Part shown: positions 1 through 7,800 of the stretch, one piece after another
Layout of the letters: each line of letters starts with the position of its first letter
Position numbering within the stretch: the stretch's first letter is position 1
NCBI GenBank assembly: GCA_000438355.1
Contig: FR901472.1
Location: 24,365 to 38,738, forward strand
Length of the DNA: 14,374 nt
Direction of reading: 5' to 3'
DNA from: Clostridium sp. CAG:273
GTDB lineage: Bacteria > Bacillota > Clostridia > TANB77 > CAG-508
The notes under the pieces: generated by a model
Told to the model about the DNA's origin: nothing
What the model saw: only the letters and a program-made list of their open reading frames with translations
The model's database searches: none
Translations under genes and position numbers: made by a program

Positions 1-1
1 A

Positions 2-1048
2 GCGGTTGTAGATACGGATGGAAATGTAAGCTTTTCAGATGAATATTTAACAAATCTAGAAAATTTGCCACCAGAATATTATGCTATGCTAGACCTAAGT
101 GCTGCAGAGTTTTCATTACAAGAGATGACTGAAAAAGACATAAAGTTATCAAATAAAGATATAGAAAAATATGAAGAAAATAGTAAAAAAATTAACTTTG
201 ATAAAGAAGAGAAAGAAGCGGCAGAGATTATAGGAATAGAAGAGGATAATTTTAGAAGTTTAGCGGTTGTAAATCCACATACATTAGTAACAGCAAATGA
301 AACATTAGGGCAAATTATACCAGAATTAAATCAGTATAGTGAAGTACAAATATGTTGTGAAAAGAGTGATAACCAAAATGATGGCAGGTTTACAATGATA
401 GGTGTAAAAGCAGATGGTACAAAAGAATTTGTAGAATCAGTAGGACAAGTTGAAGGAATAAATACTGGAAGAACGGTAACATCAATAAATAGAGATGGAA
501 CTAAAGTTGAAGAAAAGGAAGTAAAAGGATTATTTCAAATAGCAGGAAGACCTGAAGAAGGAATTAGCATTTCTATAGGAAGTTACAATATTCCAGAGGT
601 ACAATATATTCAAAATATGAATGATAGAGAAAATAGACAAGCAATCCCAATAGGGGTAAAATCAAGATATGATAACTATGTGTATCATAGAGTAAGAGAA
701 GAAGCAAACAGAAATGAAGGACTTGGAACTCAAGAAAAAGACAGAGAGATAGAACAGAGGACAGAGGAAGTAAAAGAAAGTGAAGAAAGAGGAGATGCAG
801 AAGAAAGAACTATAGATGGAACAGATGCAGACTTAGAACAAATAAAAGAACAAATAATCGAAAATGCTTTAGATAATTATGAAGATATGTCGCCAAGTGA
901 ATTAATGCAATATATAAAATTACAACTTGAAAGTTATAACTTAGTTATGAATGTTGAGGAAGAAAAAAATGTAATATATGAAATTAAAATTAGGGCTGAA
1001 GATGAAGCGAGAGCATTTCCATCAAGAGAAAGAAATGAACTGGAATAA
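2..1048 (+). CDS. Unrecognised acidic protein, C-terminal part (5' end outside window)
   Basis: The frame is open from base 2 to the TAA at 1046-1048, giving 348 visible residues. The true start lies to the left of the window. A TTG at 65 could be read as a start, but the same frame continues upstream with coding-like sequence and no ribosome binding site is seen there, so I treat the gene as 5'-truncated. I do not recognise the family. The protein has no signal peptide or membrane segment in the visible part. It has a charged N-terminal stretch, then a possibly folded middle (around bases 260-700, with the text AVVNPHTLVTANETLGQIIP near its start). After that comes a strongly charged, Glu/Arg-rich, probably coiled-coil or disordered stretch (bases 700-840) and a helical, acidic C-terminus. 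It is probably cytoplasmic. No catalytic motif is visible. The next gene starts 65 bases downstream, across a terminator-like hairpin. Confidence 0.75.
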   Translation, partial: AVVDTDGNVSFSDEYLTNLENLPPEYYAMLDLSAAEFSLQEMTEKDIKLSNKDIEKYEENSKKINFDKEEKEAAEIIGIEEDNFRSLAVVNPHTLVTANETLGQIIPELNQYSEVQICCEKSDNQNDGRFTMIGVKADGTKEFVESVGQVEGINTGRTVTSINRDGTKVEEKEVKGLFQIAGRPEEGISISIGSYNIPEVQYIQNMNDRENRQAIPIGVKSRYDNYVYHRVREEANRNEGLGTQEKDREIEQRTEEVKESEERGDAEERTIDGTDADLEQIKEQIIENALDNYEDMSPSELMQYIKLQLESYNLVMNVEEEKNVIYEIKIRAEDEARAFPSRERNELE

Positions 1049-1071
1049 TAGATAATAAAAATACAACTCAT

Positions 1072-1111
1072 AAAAATCACTTTTTAAAATATAATTTAAA
1101 AGGTGATTTTT
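1072..1111 (+). terminator. Terminator-like hairpin that overlaps the dac ribosome binding site
   Basis: Bases 1072-1088 and 1095-1111 pair over 17 positions (one G-U wobble, otherwise complementary), with a 6-base loop. A run of seven T (1107-1113) lies at the 3' side, as in a Rho-independent terminator for the upstream gene. The right arm contains the AGGTGA (1101-1106) that serves as the ribosome binding site of the carboxypeptidase starting at 1114. The same hairpin could therefore end upstream transcripts and hide the start of any read-through message. Confidence 0.65.
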
Positions 1112-1113
1112 TT

Positions 1114-2484
1114 ATGGGATTAAAATGTAAAAAAGTAACAAAATTTATATTTAAAAAGATAATAAAAATATTTAATAATCAAACAAAAATAGCTAATAAA
1201 CATATAAATTTTCAAGAAAAAAGAAATTTATTTAATAAAATTATAGCTATTTCTTTGATGCTTATTATATTTTTCTATACATTAAGTTTCAAAAATTTTA
1301 GCAATGCTAATTTAGAAGATAATGAAAAGGTAAATTTAGATGAAATACAAAAAACAATTGAAACTTCAGCCAAGTTAAATAAAGATAGCTCTAGTAATGA
1401 GCCAAAGCTAGATTCAAGAATAGCACTTGTGTATGATAGGAATTCAGGAAATGTTTTATATGAGAAAAATGGACATAAAACAACCCCTATGGCAAGCACA
1501 ACTAAAATAATGACATCAATAGTTGTTTTAGAAAAGACAAATTTAAAAGACACAGTTGTAGTAGATAAAAAAGCGGCTGCGACAGGCGGATCTAGGCTAG
1601 GGCTTAAAACAGGAGATAAATTAACAGTTAATGACTTATTATATGGGTTAATGTTAAGGTCTGGAAATGATGCAGCTGTAGCACTTGCAGTATATGTTGG
1701 AGGAAGTATAGAAGGGTTTGCTAAATTAATGAACCAAAAAGCAGCAGAATTAGGACTAAAGAATACAAATTTTGTAACACCACATGGGCTAGATAGTGAA
1801 AAACATTATACAACAGCATATGAACTTGCAAAAATGGCAGATTATGCATTGAAAAATGAAAAATTTAGGAAAATTGTTGGAACAAAAAATTGTAATATAA
1901 CTATTAATGGAGCATCTAAAAATATTAGTAATACAAATGAGTTACTAGAATACTTAAATGGCGTTTATGGAATAAAAACAGGATTTACAAATGGAGCAGG
2001 AAGATGCTTAGTTACAAGCTGTAAAAGGGGAGAGTTAGATATAATAACAGTAGTTTTAGGAGCAGATACAAAAAAAATAAGAACATCTGATAGTATAAAA
2101 TTAATAGATTATATTTATAAAAATTATGAAATAGTAAATGTAAAAAAAATAATAGGAGATAAATTTAATGATTGGCTAAAAATAAATGAAAACAGAGTAT
2201 ATGTAAATAAAGGAATAACAAACGAAATGAAACTTAGTATAGAAAATTTAAGTTTTGAAAAGATGGCTGTTAAAAAACAAAATAAAGATATCATAAATGT
2301 AGAAATAAATGCAATTTTTTACTTTGAAGCACCAGTAAAAGAAAAAAGCACAGTAGGAAATCTAAAAGTTATAATAGATGGAAAAGAAATTGAAATTTTA
2401 GATATATACAATGAAAAAGAAGTAGAAAAAAAACAGCTTGATGATTATATAAAAGAATTTTTATATAATGTTAGATATGTTTAA
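1114..2484 (+). CDS. D-alanyl-D-alanine carboxypeptidase, S11 family (DacF/DacA-like PBP5 type)
   Basis: A serine DD-carboxypeptidase that removes the terminal D-Ala from peptidoglycan pentapeptides outside the cell membrane, limiting cross-linking; it is a low-molecular-weight penicillin-binding protein. All three active-site motifs are present: STTK at residues 128-131 (nucleophile Ser128, Lys131), SGN at 183-185 and KTG at 288-290. The catalytic domain covers about residues 95-335 and is followed by a PBP5-type beta-rich C-terminal domain (about 340-435). The protein has 456 residues. A Lys/Asn-rich N-terminus of about 40 residues precedes one hydrophobic segment (42-58) ending in SNA (63-65), so it has either a long signal peptide or a signal anchor. 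No clear amphipathic C-terminal anchor is seen. The ATG at 1114 follows AGGTGA with a 7-base gap. Which Bacillus paralogue it matches (DacA, DacB or DacF) cannot be settled here. The stop codon lies in an inverted repeat. Confidence 0.93.
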   Translation: MGLKCKKVTKFIFKKIIKIFNNQTKIANKHINFQEKRNLFNKIIAISLMLIIFFYTLSFKNFSNANLEDNEKVNLDEIQKTIETSAKLNKDSSSNEPKLDSRIALVYDRNSGNVLYEKNGHKTTPMASTTKIMTSIVVLEKTNLKDTVVVDKKAAATGGSRLGLKTGDKLTVNDLLYGLMLRSGNDAAVALAVYVGGSIEGFAKLMNQKAAELGLKNTNFVTPHGLDSEKHYTTAYELAKMADYALKNEKFRKIVGTKNCNITINGASKNISNTNELLEYLNGVYGIKTGFTNGAGRCLVTSCKRGELDIITVVLGADTKKIRTSDSIKLIDYIYKNYEIVNVKKIIGDKFNDWLKINENRVYVNKGITNEMKLSIENLSFEKMAVKKQNKDIINVEINAIFYFEAPVKEKSTVGNLKVIIDGKEIEILDIYNEKEVEKKQLDDYIKEFLYNVRYV

Positions 2485-2513
2485 AATTTTAGTAAATTTT
2501 AAACATATCTAAC
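2470..2513 (+). terminator. Perfect 20-bp inverted repeat over the dac stop codon
   Basis: Bases 2470-2489 are exactly complementary to 2494-2513, with a 4-base loop (TAGT). The last codons and the TAA stop (2482-2484) of the carboxypeptidase form the left arm. It is not directly followed by a T run. The first long T runs come at 2582-2588 (inside the inserted element) and 2635-2642. I read it as the 3'-end hairpin of the gene, probably its original terminator or a transcript-stabilising end, with its right arm now joined to the inserted element. Confidence 0.6.
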
Positions 2514-2620
2514 AGGAATAAATCATGAAAATTTTAACAAATTTAAGTCAAATAACTATTTAATATCAACGATTAGTTGACTTTTTTTAAAAAATTCATG
2601 ATTTACTCCTGCATATCTAA
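2504..2620. repeat. 9-bp direct repeat CATATCTAA flanking the palindromic element
   Basis: CATATCTAA occurs at 2504-2512 and again at 2612-2620, immediately outside both ends of the inverted-repeat element at 2513-2611. The exact abutment to both termini is what a target-site duplication made by a transposase looks like. Confidence 0.6.
2513..2611. mobile_element. Putative 99-bp miniature inverted-repeat element (MITE-like)
   Basis: The ends are inverted repeats of 17 bases: CAGGAATAAATCATGAA at 2513-2529 and the complement of CAGGAGTAAATCATGAA at 2595-2611, with one mismatch. A 9-bp direct repeat flanks it exactly. It contains no reading frame of any size. Inside, AAGTCAA (2545-2551) pairs with TTGACTT (2577-2583), followed by T at 2582-2588, so the element may bring its own terminator. 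A non-coding size, terminal inverted repeats and a flanking duplication fit a MITE moved by a transposase encoded elsewhere. Transposase families making 9-bp duplications include the IS4/IS10 type, but the parent cannot be named from one copy. The alternative is a purely local RNA structure at a gene end. Confidence 0.55.
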
Positions 2621-2629
2621 TATTAAGTA

Positions 2630-2658
2630 TTGACTTTTTTTTAGATTTTTGCTATTAT
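2630..2658 (+). promoter_or_regulatory. Sigma-A type promoter of the tRNA cluster
   Basis: TTGACT (2630-2635) and TATTAT (2653-2658) are separated by 17 bases, placing the start of transcription near 2665, about 25 bases before the first tRNA. The -35 element lies just outside the putative mobile element. Confidence 0.75.
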
Positions 2659-2689
2659 ATTAATTGTTATTTTAATTATATTTTGAAGT

Positions 2690-2763
2690 GCAGGTATAGT
2701 TTAGTGGTAAAATGAATCCTTGCCAAGGATTAGTTACGAGTTCGATTCTCGTTACCTGCTCCA
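2690..2763 (+). tRNA. tRNA-Gly (anticodon GCC)
   Basis: A complete 74-base cloverleaf with an encoded CCA. The acceptor GCAGGTA pairs with TACCTGC, the D stem is GTTT/AAAT, and the anticodon stem AATCC/GGATT is perfect. The anticodon loop TTGCCAA gives anticodon GCC, reading GGC and GGU. The T stem ACGAG/CTCGT carries the loop TTCGATT. It is the first gene of a three-tRNA transcription unit. Confidence 0.95.
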
Positions 2764-2785
2764 TTTTTTTATTATATTAAAACTT

Positions 2786-2859
2786 GCGGGAGTAGTTTAG
2801 TGGTAGAACGAAACCTTCCCAAGGCTTAAGTGTGAGTTCGATTCTCATCTTCCGCTCCA
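2786..2859 (+). tRNA. tRNA-Gly (anticodon CCC)
   Basis: A 74-base cloverleaf with CCA. The acceptor GCGGGAG pairs with CTTCCGC (one G-U). The D stem is GTTT/GAAC and the anticodon loop TTCCCAA gives CCC, reading GGG. The anticodon stem AAACC/GGCTT has an A-C mismatch at its middle pair (29-41), where the neighbouring tRNA-Gly(GCC) has T-A. The T arm GTGAG/CTCAT is intact with one wobble. It lies 22 bases after the first tRNA and is probably co-transcribed with it. Confidence 0.92.
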
Positions 2860-2956
2860 ATAAAAGATTATATAAAAAATATGTATCAAATTAATATATG
2901 GAGCATATAATTTACAAAGAGATATTTAAGAAATTACAAATTAAATTATTAAATAT

Positions 2957-3030
2957 GGCGACATAGCCAAGTGGTAAGGCACGAGTCTGCAAAACTCTGA
3001 TCCCCGGTTCAAATCCGGGTGTCGCCTCCA
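2957..3030 (+). tRNA. tRNA-Cys (anticodon GCA)
   Basis: A 74-base cloverleaf with CCA. The acceptor GGCGACA pairs with TGTCGCC and the anticodon loop CTGCAAA gives GCA, reading UGC and UGU. The T arm is CCCGG/CCGGG with loop TTCAAAT. It follows the second tRNA-Gly by 97 bases, a stretch in which I see no convincing promoter, so it is probably the last gene of the same unit. A terminator follows directly. Confidence 0.95.
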
Positions 3031-3035
3031 TAGAA

Positions 3036-3076
3036 AAACCGAGAAAACGTTGATATGTCAATAGTTTTCTCGGTTT
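3036..3076 (+). terminator. Terminator of the tRNA cluster
   Basis: AAACCGAGAAAAC (3036-3048) is exactly complementary to GTTTTCTCGGTTT (3064-3076), a 13-bp stem with a 15-base loop, starting 6 bases after the tRNA-Cys CCA. The T-rich tail is short and interrupted (TTTCTTATATG), so termination may be incomplete. Confidence 0.75.
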
Positions 3077-3181
3077 CTTATATGTTTTTATGTCAAAAAC
3101 AAGAATGCAGTATTTTCAATATTTTCAGAAGTTGAAAAATTAAAAAATGATTTTATATGTGACAAAAATGTGGCAAAGATT

Positions 3182-4193
3182 TTAGTTATTTTTTTTGCAC
3201 TCATCAATTATTTTATCAAAATCAGAAATATATTTTTTATCTTGCTCAACTCTAAATTTCTCAAATTCTTTTTCTGCAAATTCTTTTGCCTGTTCGGATG
3301 ATATAGTTCCTTTATTATCTAAAACTTCATATCTATTTGTTTTTAGCATAGTATTTAATTCTTCTACCCAATCTTTCATTTTCATAGGTATTTGTCTCTT
3401 GGCTCTATTTTCTGCTATATCTAAATACATATTAACAATATCTTGCAAAAATTCTAATTCTTTAGATGTTAAATAATTTTTTGCAATACTAACATCACTT
3501 TTTAGTATTCTTCCTTCTGGAGAGTGTTTCCAAGAAGTCAATCCCATATGTTCTTTTTTACTGTTTGCTCTATTATAAATTATTTCTGCTGCTGTTTCAT
3601 TTGTTATTGCATAATGGAATTTATTTTGAATAGTAGCATAAAAATCTTTAGCAACTTCAGAATTTTTATTATAATCGATACTACATTCTGCAAAAATATC
3701 AGTTACTTTTTGATAAAATCTTCTTTCACTCGTCCTAATCTCTTTGATAATTTCAAGTAATTCGTCAAAATAGTCTTTTCCGTATTTATTAGGATTTTTT
3801 AATTTTTCTTTGTTTATACTATATCCTTTTATTATATATGATTTTAAAACTTTTGTTGCCCATTGTCTAAATTTTGTTGCTTTTTTTGAATTTGTCCTAT
3901 ATCCGAACAGCTATTATCATATCTAGATTATAATAATCAATATTTCTATTAACCTTACGATTACCTTCGATTTGAACTGTTGCAAAACTTGCAACAGTTG
4001 AATCTTTAGTTAATTCTTGTTCTTCAAAAATATTTGAAATATGTCTTGAAATAACTGATTTATCTTTTTCAAATAATTCAGCTATTTTATTAAGTGGTAG
4101 CCAAAGAGTTTCGCCATATAAAAAAGCTTCAATTTCGATTTTTCCGTTTTCATCTTCATATATAATTAAATCACCTTTTGCTAAATCTTGCAT
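3182..4193 (-). pseudogene. rhuM: RhuM-family protein gene, broken by one frameshift
   Basis: The first frame gives 98 residues from the ATG at 4193-4191. It has a helix-turn-helix-like segment at about 34-56 (IAELFEKDKSVISRHISNIF) and ends YYNLDMIIAV before running into a stop. Skipping one base (C on the coding strand, position 3905) restores GYRTNSKKATKFRQWATKVL and an unbroken frame to the TAA at 3184-3182. The repaired protein would have 336 residues, the usual RhuM length. Later family signatures are intact: NKFHYAI, TAAEIIYNRA, MGLTSWK and AKRQIPMKMKDW. RhuM is named after a gene of a Salmonella pathogenicity island; its biochemical role is not established, and homologues are common in mobile or accessory regions. 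The ribosome binding site is GGAAGG, 8 bases before the ATG. Either this is a recent pseudogene or the base is an assembly error. Confidence 0.85.
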
Positions 4194-4275
4194 ATAATTT
4201 ACCTTCCTTTTTTATTATTTAATTTTTTTTTATCATTTTATACCTCATCAAATTTATCATAATTTTATAATAGTT

Positions 4276-4304
4276 ATTTTATCATATAAAATAATGCTTT
4301 TCAA
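4276..4304 (-). promoter_or_regulatory. Possible promoter of the rhuM gene
   Basis: On the minus strand TTGAAA (4304-4299) and TAAAAT (4281-4276) are 17 bases apart, about 83 bases before the rhuM ATG. The region is very AT-rich, so chance matches are likely, but spacing and position are right. Confidence 0.4.
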
Positions 4305-4340
4305 CGTTTGTTACAAATAAATGTTCTTTTTATATAATAA

Positions 4341-4370
4341 AAATACACCACATTTTTCATTGGTGTATTT
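4341..4370. repeat. 10-bp inverted repeat between rhuM and rpoB
   Basis: AAATACACCA (4341-4350) is exactly complementary to TGGTGTATTT (4361-4370), with a 10-base loop. On the minus strand the stem is followed by a T-rich stretch, so it may act as a weak terminator in the rhuM direction. It lies upstream of both divergent promoters. Apart from this and the promoters, the 4194-4466 gap holds nothing I can recognise. Confidence 0.45.
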
Positions 4371-4466
4371 GGTAACGCACATTTCTGTACGTTCTTATTT
4401 TCTATCTATATGATACACAGAATTATAATATTTGAAAAATTCCCGAAACAAATATTATAAAAAACA

Positions 4467-4495
4467 TTGACAAGCTACAAGAAATAATGTATTAT
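4467..4495 (+). promoter_or_regulatory. Strong sigma-A promoter of rpoBC
   Basis: Consensus TTGACA (4467-4472) and TATTAT (4490-4495) are exactly 17 bases apart. Transcription should start near 4502, giving a leader of about 325 bases before rpoB. This is the best promoter match in the window. Confidence 0.8.
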
Positions 4496-4502
4496 ATTAT
4501 AA

Positions 4503-4828
4503 GTATGTTTTATAATGTGCGAGTTTTATCCAAATTACGCATAAGGGGAACGTAAAAACATGTTTTTGTATAAAAAATTGTAATATAAATTAATAATAAA
4601 AAGGTAGTTGGTATTTATGTTAACATACCAGCAACCTTTTTATTGCCACTTTATGTCGATTATGTAAATTTATAAAGAAGAGGAATTTCTTTATTATTAC
4701 TTACGGAATTATATGTTTGGGGAGCAGTAAACTAATAATTTGGTAAACTAATTATAAAGGTAAGAGGGACTTCTTTTAAATCCATATATATTTCAAATCT
4801 GCTTTAATATTTTGTAGGGGTGATTTTT
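4503..4828 (+). promoter_or_regulatory. Long structured rpoB leader
   Basis: No reading frame of note is present. Visible structure, in order: a 14-base palindrome AAAAACATGTTTTT (4554-4567); a terminator-like hairpin (4598-4641, listed separately); an 8-bp hairpin ATAAAGAA/TTCTTTAT (4672-4679 with 4687-4694); and a 10-bp direct repeat GTAAACTAAT (4727-4736 and 4743-4752). AAAGAAG (4674-4680) can also pair with CTTCTTT (4770-4776), and CTTAC (4700-4704) with GTAAG (4760-4764). These nested long-range pairings would exclude the local 8-bp hairpin. This could be a regulatory leader, but no known riboswitch, T-box or ribosomal-protein leader was recognised. Confidence 0.45.
4598..4641 (+). terminator. 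Attenuator-like hairpin in the rpoB leader
   Basis: The arms 4598-4614 and 4625-4641 pair over 17 positions with one A-A mismatch and one G-U. The loop contains GTTAAC and the 3' arm ends in five T. It lies about 95 bases after the predicted start of transcription and about 190 before rpoB, so it would stop part of the rpoBC transcripts unless it is bypassed. Confidence 0.6.
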
Positions 4829-7800
4829 TTGGTAAAAGAAATTAAGCATGAAAAGTGCTCACGTAAAACTTTCTCAAAAATCGGTGACTCAATCGATATA
4901 CCAAATCTTATTAAAGTTCAGAAGGATTCATATGACTGGTTTATACAAGAAGGTCTTGGAGAAGTATTAAAAGATATTTCACCTATAGTAGACTATTCTG
5001 GAAATTTAGTTTTAGAATTTTTGGACTATTACATGGAAGAAAAAACAAAATATACTGAAGAAGAAGCAAAGGAAAGAGATGCTACATATGCAACAAGATT
5101 ACATGTAAAAGTAAGACTTATAAATCGTGAAACAGGCGAGATTAAAGAGCAAGAAATATATCTTGGAGACTTCCCTGTTATGACAGATAGTGGTACTTTT
5201 ATTATAAATGGTGCGGAAAGAGTTGTAGTAAGCCAATTAGTTCGTTCACCAGGTTGTTATTATGCAACAGAATTTGACAAATCAGGTAAAAGAATTTATA
5301 CATCTACAGTTATGCCTATAAGGGGAGCATGGTTAGAATATGAAACAGATGGTAATGATATATTCTATGCAAGAGTAGATAGAACAAGAAAAATACCTGT
5401 TACTACACTATTAAGGGCTCTTGGAATTGTAACAGACGAGCAAATTTCAGAGCTTTTTGGTGATGAAGAAAAAATAAAAGCAACACTTCAAAAAGACCCA
5501 ATAAAGACACAAGACGAAGCATTAATTGAAATATATAAAAAATTAAGACCAGGTGAATTACCTACAGCAGATGCTGCTAGAAATTTATTCAATGGTTTAT
5601 TATTCGACCCTAGAAGATACGACTTAGCCAAAGTTGGTAGATATAAATTTAATAAAAAATTAAGCTTAGCTACAAGAATTACAGGAAAAATTGCATATGA
5701 AGATATAGCAGACCCAGAAACAGGAGAAGTTTTAGTAGAAAAAGACAATATGATAACAGAAGATGTTGCTATAGCTATTCAAGATACTGGAATTAATGTA
5801 GTTAATGTAAATGTAGATGGTAAAAAAGTTGTTGTTATAGGAAATGGTACAGTTAATATTCACAGCATATTACCAGATGTAGACTTAAGTGACTTACACA
5901 TTAAAGAAATGGTAAATTACGAAGTATTAAAGTCTATAATAGATACAACAGAAAAAGACAAACTACATGACACAATAAAAGAAAGAATAGATGAATTAAT
6001 ACCAAAACACGTTACAACAGAAGACATTATTGGCTCTATTAGTTATTTATTAAATATAGACCATGGAATAGGATATATTGACGATATAGATCATTTAGGA
6101 AATCGTCGTATTCGTTGTGTTGGAGAACTATTGCAAAATCAATTTAGAATTGGTTTAACAAGATTAGAAAGAGTAGTTCGCGAAAGAATGACACTTCAAG
6201 ATTTAGACATTGTAACACCACAATCATTAATTAATACAAAACCAATTAGCTCATCAATAAGAGAGTTTTTTGGAAGTTCACAATTATCACAATTCATGGA
6301 CCAAACAAACCCTCTTTCAGAGTTAACACATAAAAGAAGAATTTCTGCATTAGGACCTGGAGGACTTTCTAGAGAAAGAGCAGGTTTCGAAGTAAGAGAT
6401 ATTCACTATACACATTATGGTAGATTATGTCCAATAGAGTCTCCAGAAGGACCAAACGTAGGACTTATTTCAGCACTTTCTTCATTTGCTATTATTAACG
6501 AATATGGATTTATTGAAACACCATACAGAAAAATAGATCATGAAACAGGAAAAATAACAGATATTATAGACTATATGTCAGCAGACGAAGAAGATAAATA
6601 CATAATAGCACAAGCATCAGAGCCAGTTGGAGAAGATGGAAAATTTGTTAATGAAAGAATAAGAGTAAGACACCAAGCAGATATAACAGTTGTAGACAGA
6701 GATAAAGTAGACTATATGGACGTATCTCCAAAACAATTAGTTTCTGTTGGTGCAGCTATGATACCATTCTTAGAGCATGATGATGCAAAACGTTCTTTAA
6801 TGGGTACAAACATGCAACGTCAAGCAGTTCCTTTATTAAAACCAGAATCACCTATAGTAGGAACAGGAATGGAATATAGAGCTGCGAAAGACTCTGGAAT
6901 TACGGTTGTAGCTAAAGAAGACGGAACTGTAGAAAAAGTTACAGCAGACGAAATAAAAATTAGAAATAAAAAAGGTGATGTTACAACCTATAAATTAAGA
7001 AAGTTCAAAAGAACAAATGGCGGAACATGTATTAACCAAAAGCCAGTAGTTACTACAGGAGAAAAAGTAAAAGAAGGAGACTTAATTGCAGATGGACCTT
7101 CTACAGATAAAGGAGAAATGGCTCTTGGAAGAAATGTTTTAATAGCATTTACAACATGGGAAGGTTATAACTATGAAGACGCTGTATTAATTAGCGAAAG
7201 GTTAGTAAAAGAAGATGTTTACACATCAATACATATAGAAGAATATGACTGTGAATGTCGTGATACAAAATTAGGACCAGAAGAAATTACAAGAGATATT
7301 CCAAATATCTCAGATGATGGACTAAAAGATTTAGACGAAAATGGAATTATACGTATAGGTGCAGAAGTAAGACCAGGAGATATTTTAGTTGGTAAAGTTA
7401 CTCCAAAAGGAGAAACAGAACTTACAGCAGAAGAGAGATTACTTCGTGCAATATTTGGTGAAAAGGCTAGAGAAGTTAGAGATACATCACTTCGTGTACC
7501 ACATGGTGAATCAGGAACAATAGTAGATGTAAAAGTATTTACAAGAGAAAATTCAGATGAACTAGGACCTGGTGTAAATCAAGTAATTAGATGTTATATT
7601 GCCCAAAAGAGAAAAATCTCTGTTGGTGATAAAATGTCTGGACGTCATGGTAACAAGGGTGTTATTTCAAGAATATTACCAGAAGAAGATATGCCATTTT
7701 TACCAGATGGTACACCAGTAGATATAGTACTAAACCCATTAGGTGTTCCTTCTCGTATGAACTTAGGTCAAGTTTTAGAGGTACACTTAGGTATGGCAGC

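Noticed and set aside
65..67. TTG as the start of the first gene
   Set aside because: The frame is open back to base 2 with coding-like sequence, and no ribosome binding site lies before the TTG.
2470..2620. A riboswitch or attenuator for the tRNA cluster
   Set aside because: The tRNA promoter lies downstream of the structure. The abutting direct repeats fit an insertion better.
3080..3181. A remnant of a phage integrase next to tRNA-Cys
   Set aside because: A tRNA 3' end beside an accessory gene suggests an integration site, but I found no repeat of the tRNA end and no recognisable integrase sequence.
3182..3547. A separate 121-residue gene on the minus strand
   Set aside because: It is the C-terminal part of the RhuM frame. 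The same frame is open upstream to about 3904, so its ATG is an internal methionine.
3195..3760. Two plus-strand reading frames opposite rhuM
   Set aside because: They are antisense to conserved RhuM coding sequence, have low-complexity Phe/Ser/Cys-rich translations, and lack ribosome binding sites.
4376..4553. Inverted CGCACAT/ATGTGCG and ACGTTC/GAACGT words around the rpoB promoter
   Set aside because: The words are short and are not in the order required for one nested stem; probably chance.
4820..4822. GTG as the start of rpoB
   Set aside because: It lies inside the AGGGGTGA ribosome binding site. The TTG at 4829 has correct spacing.
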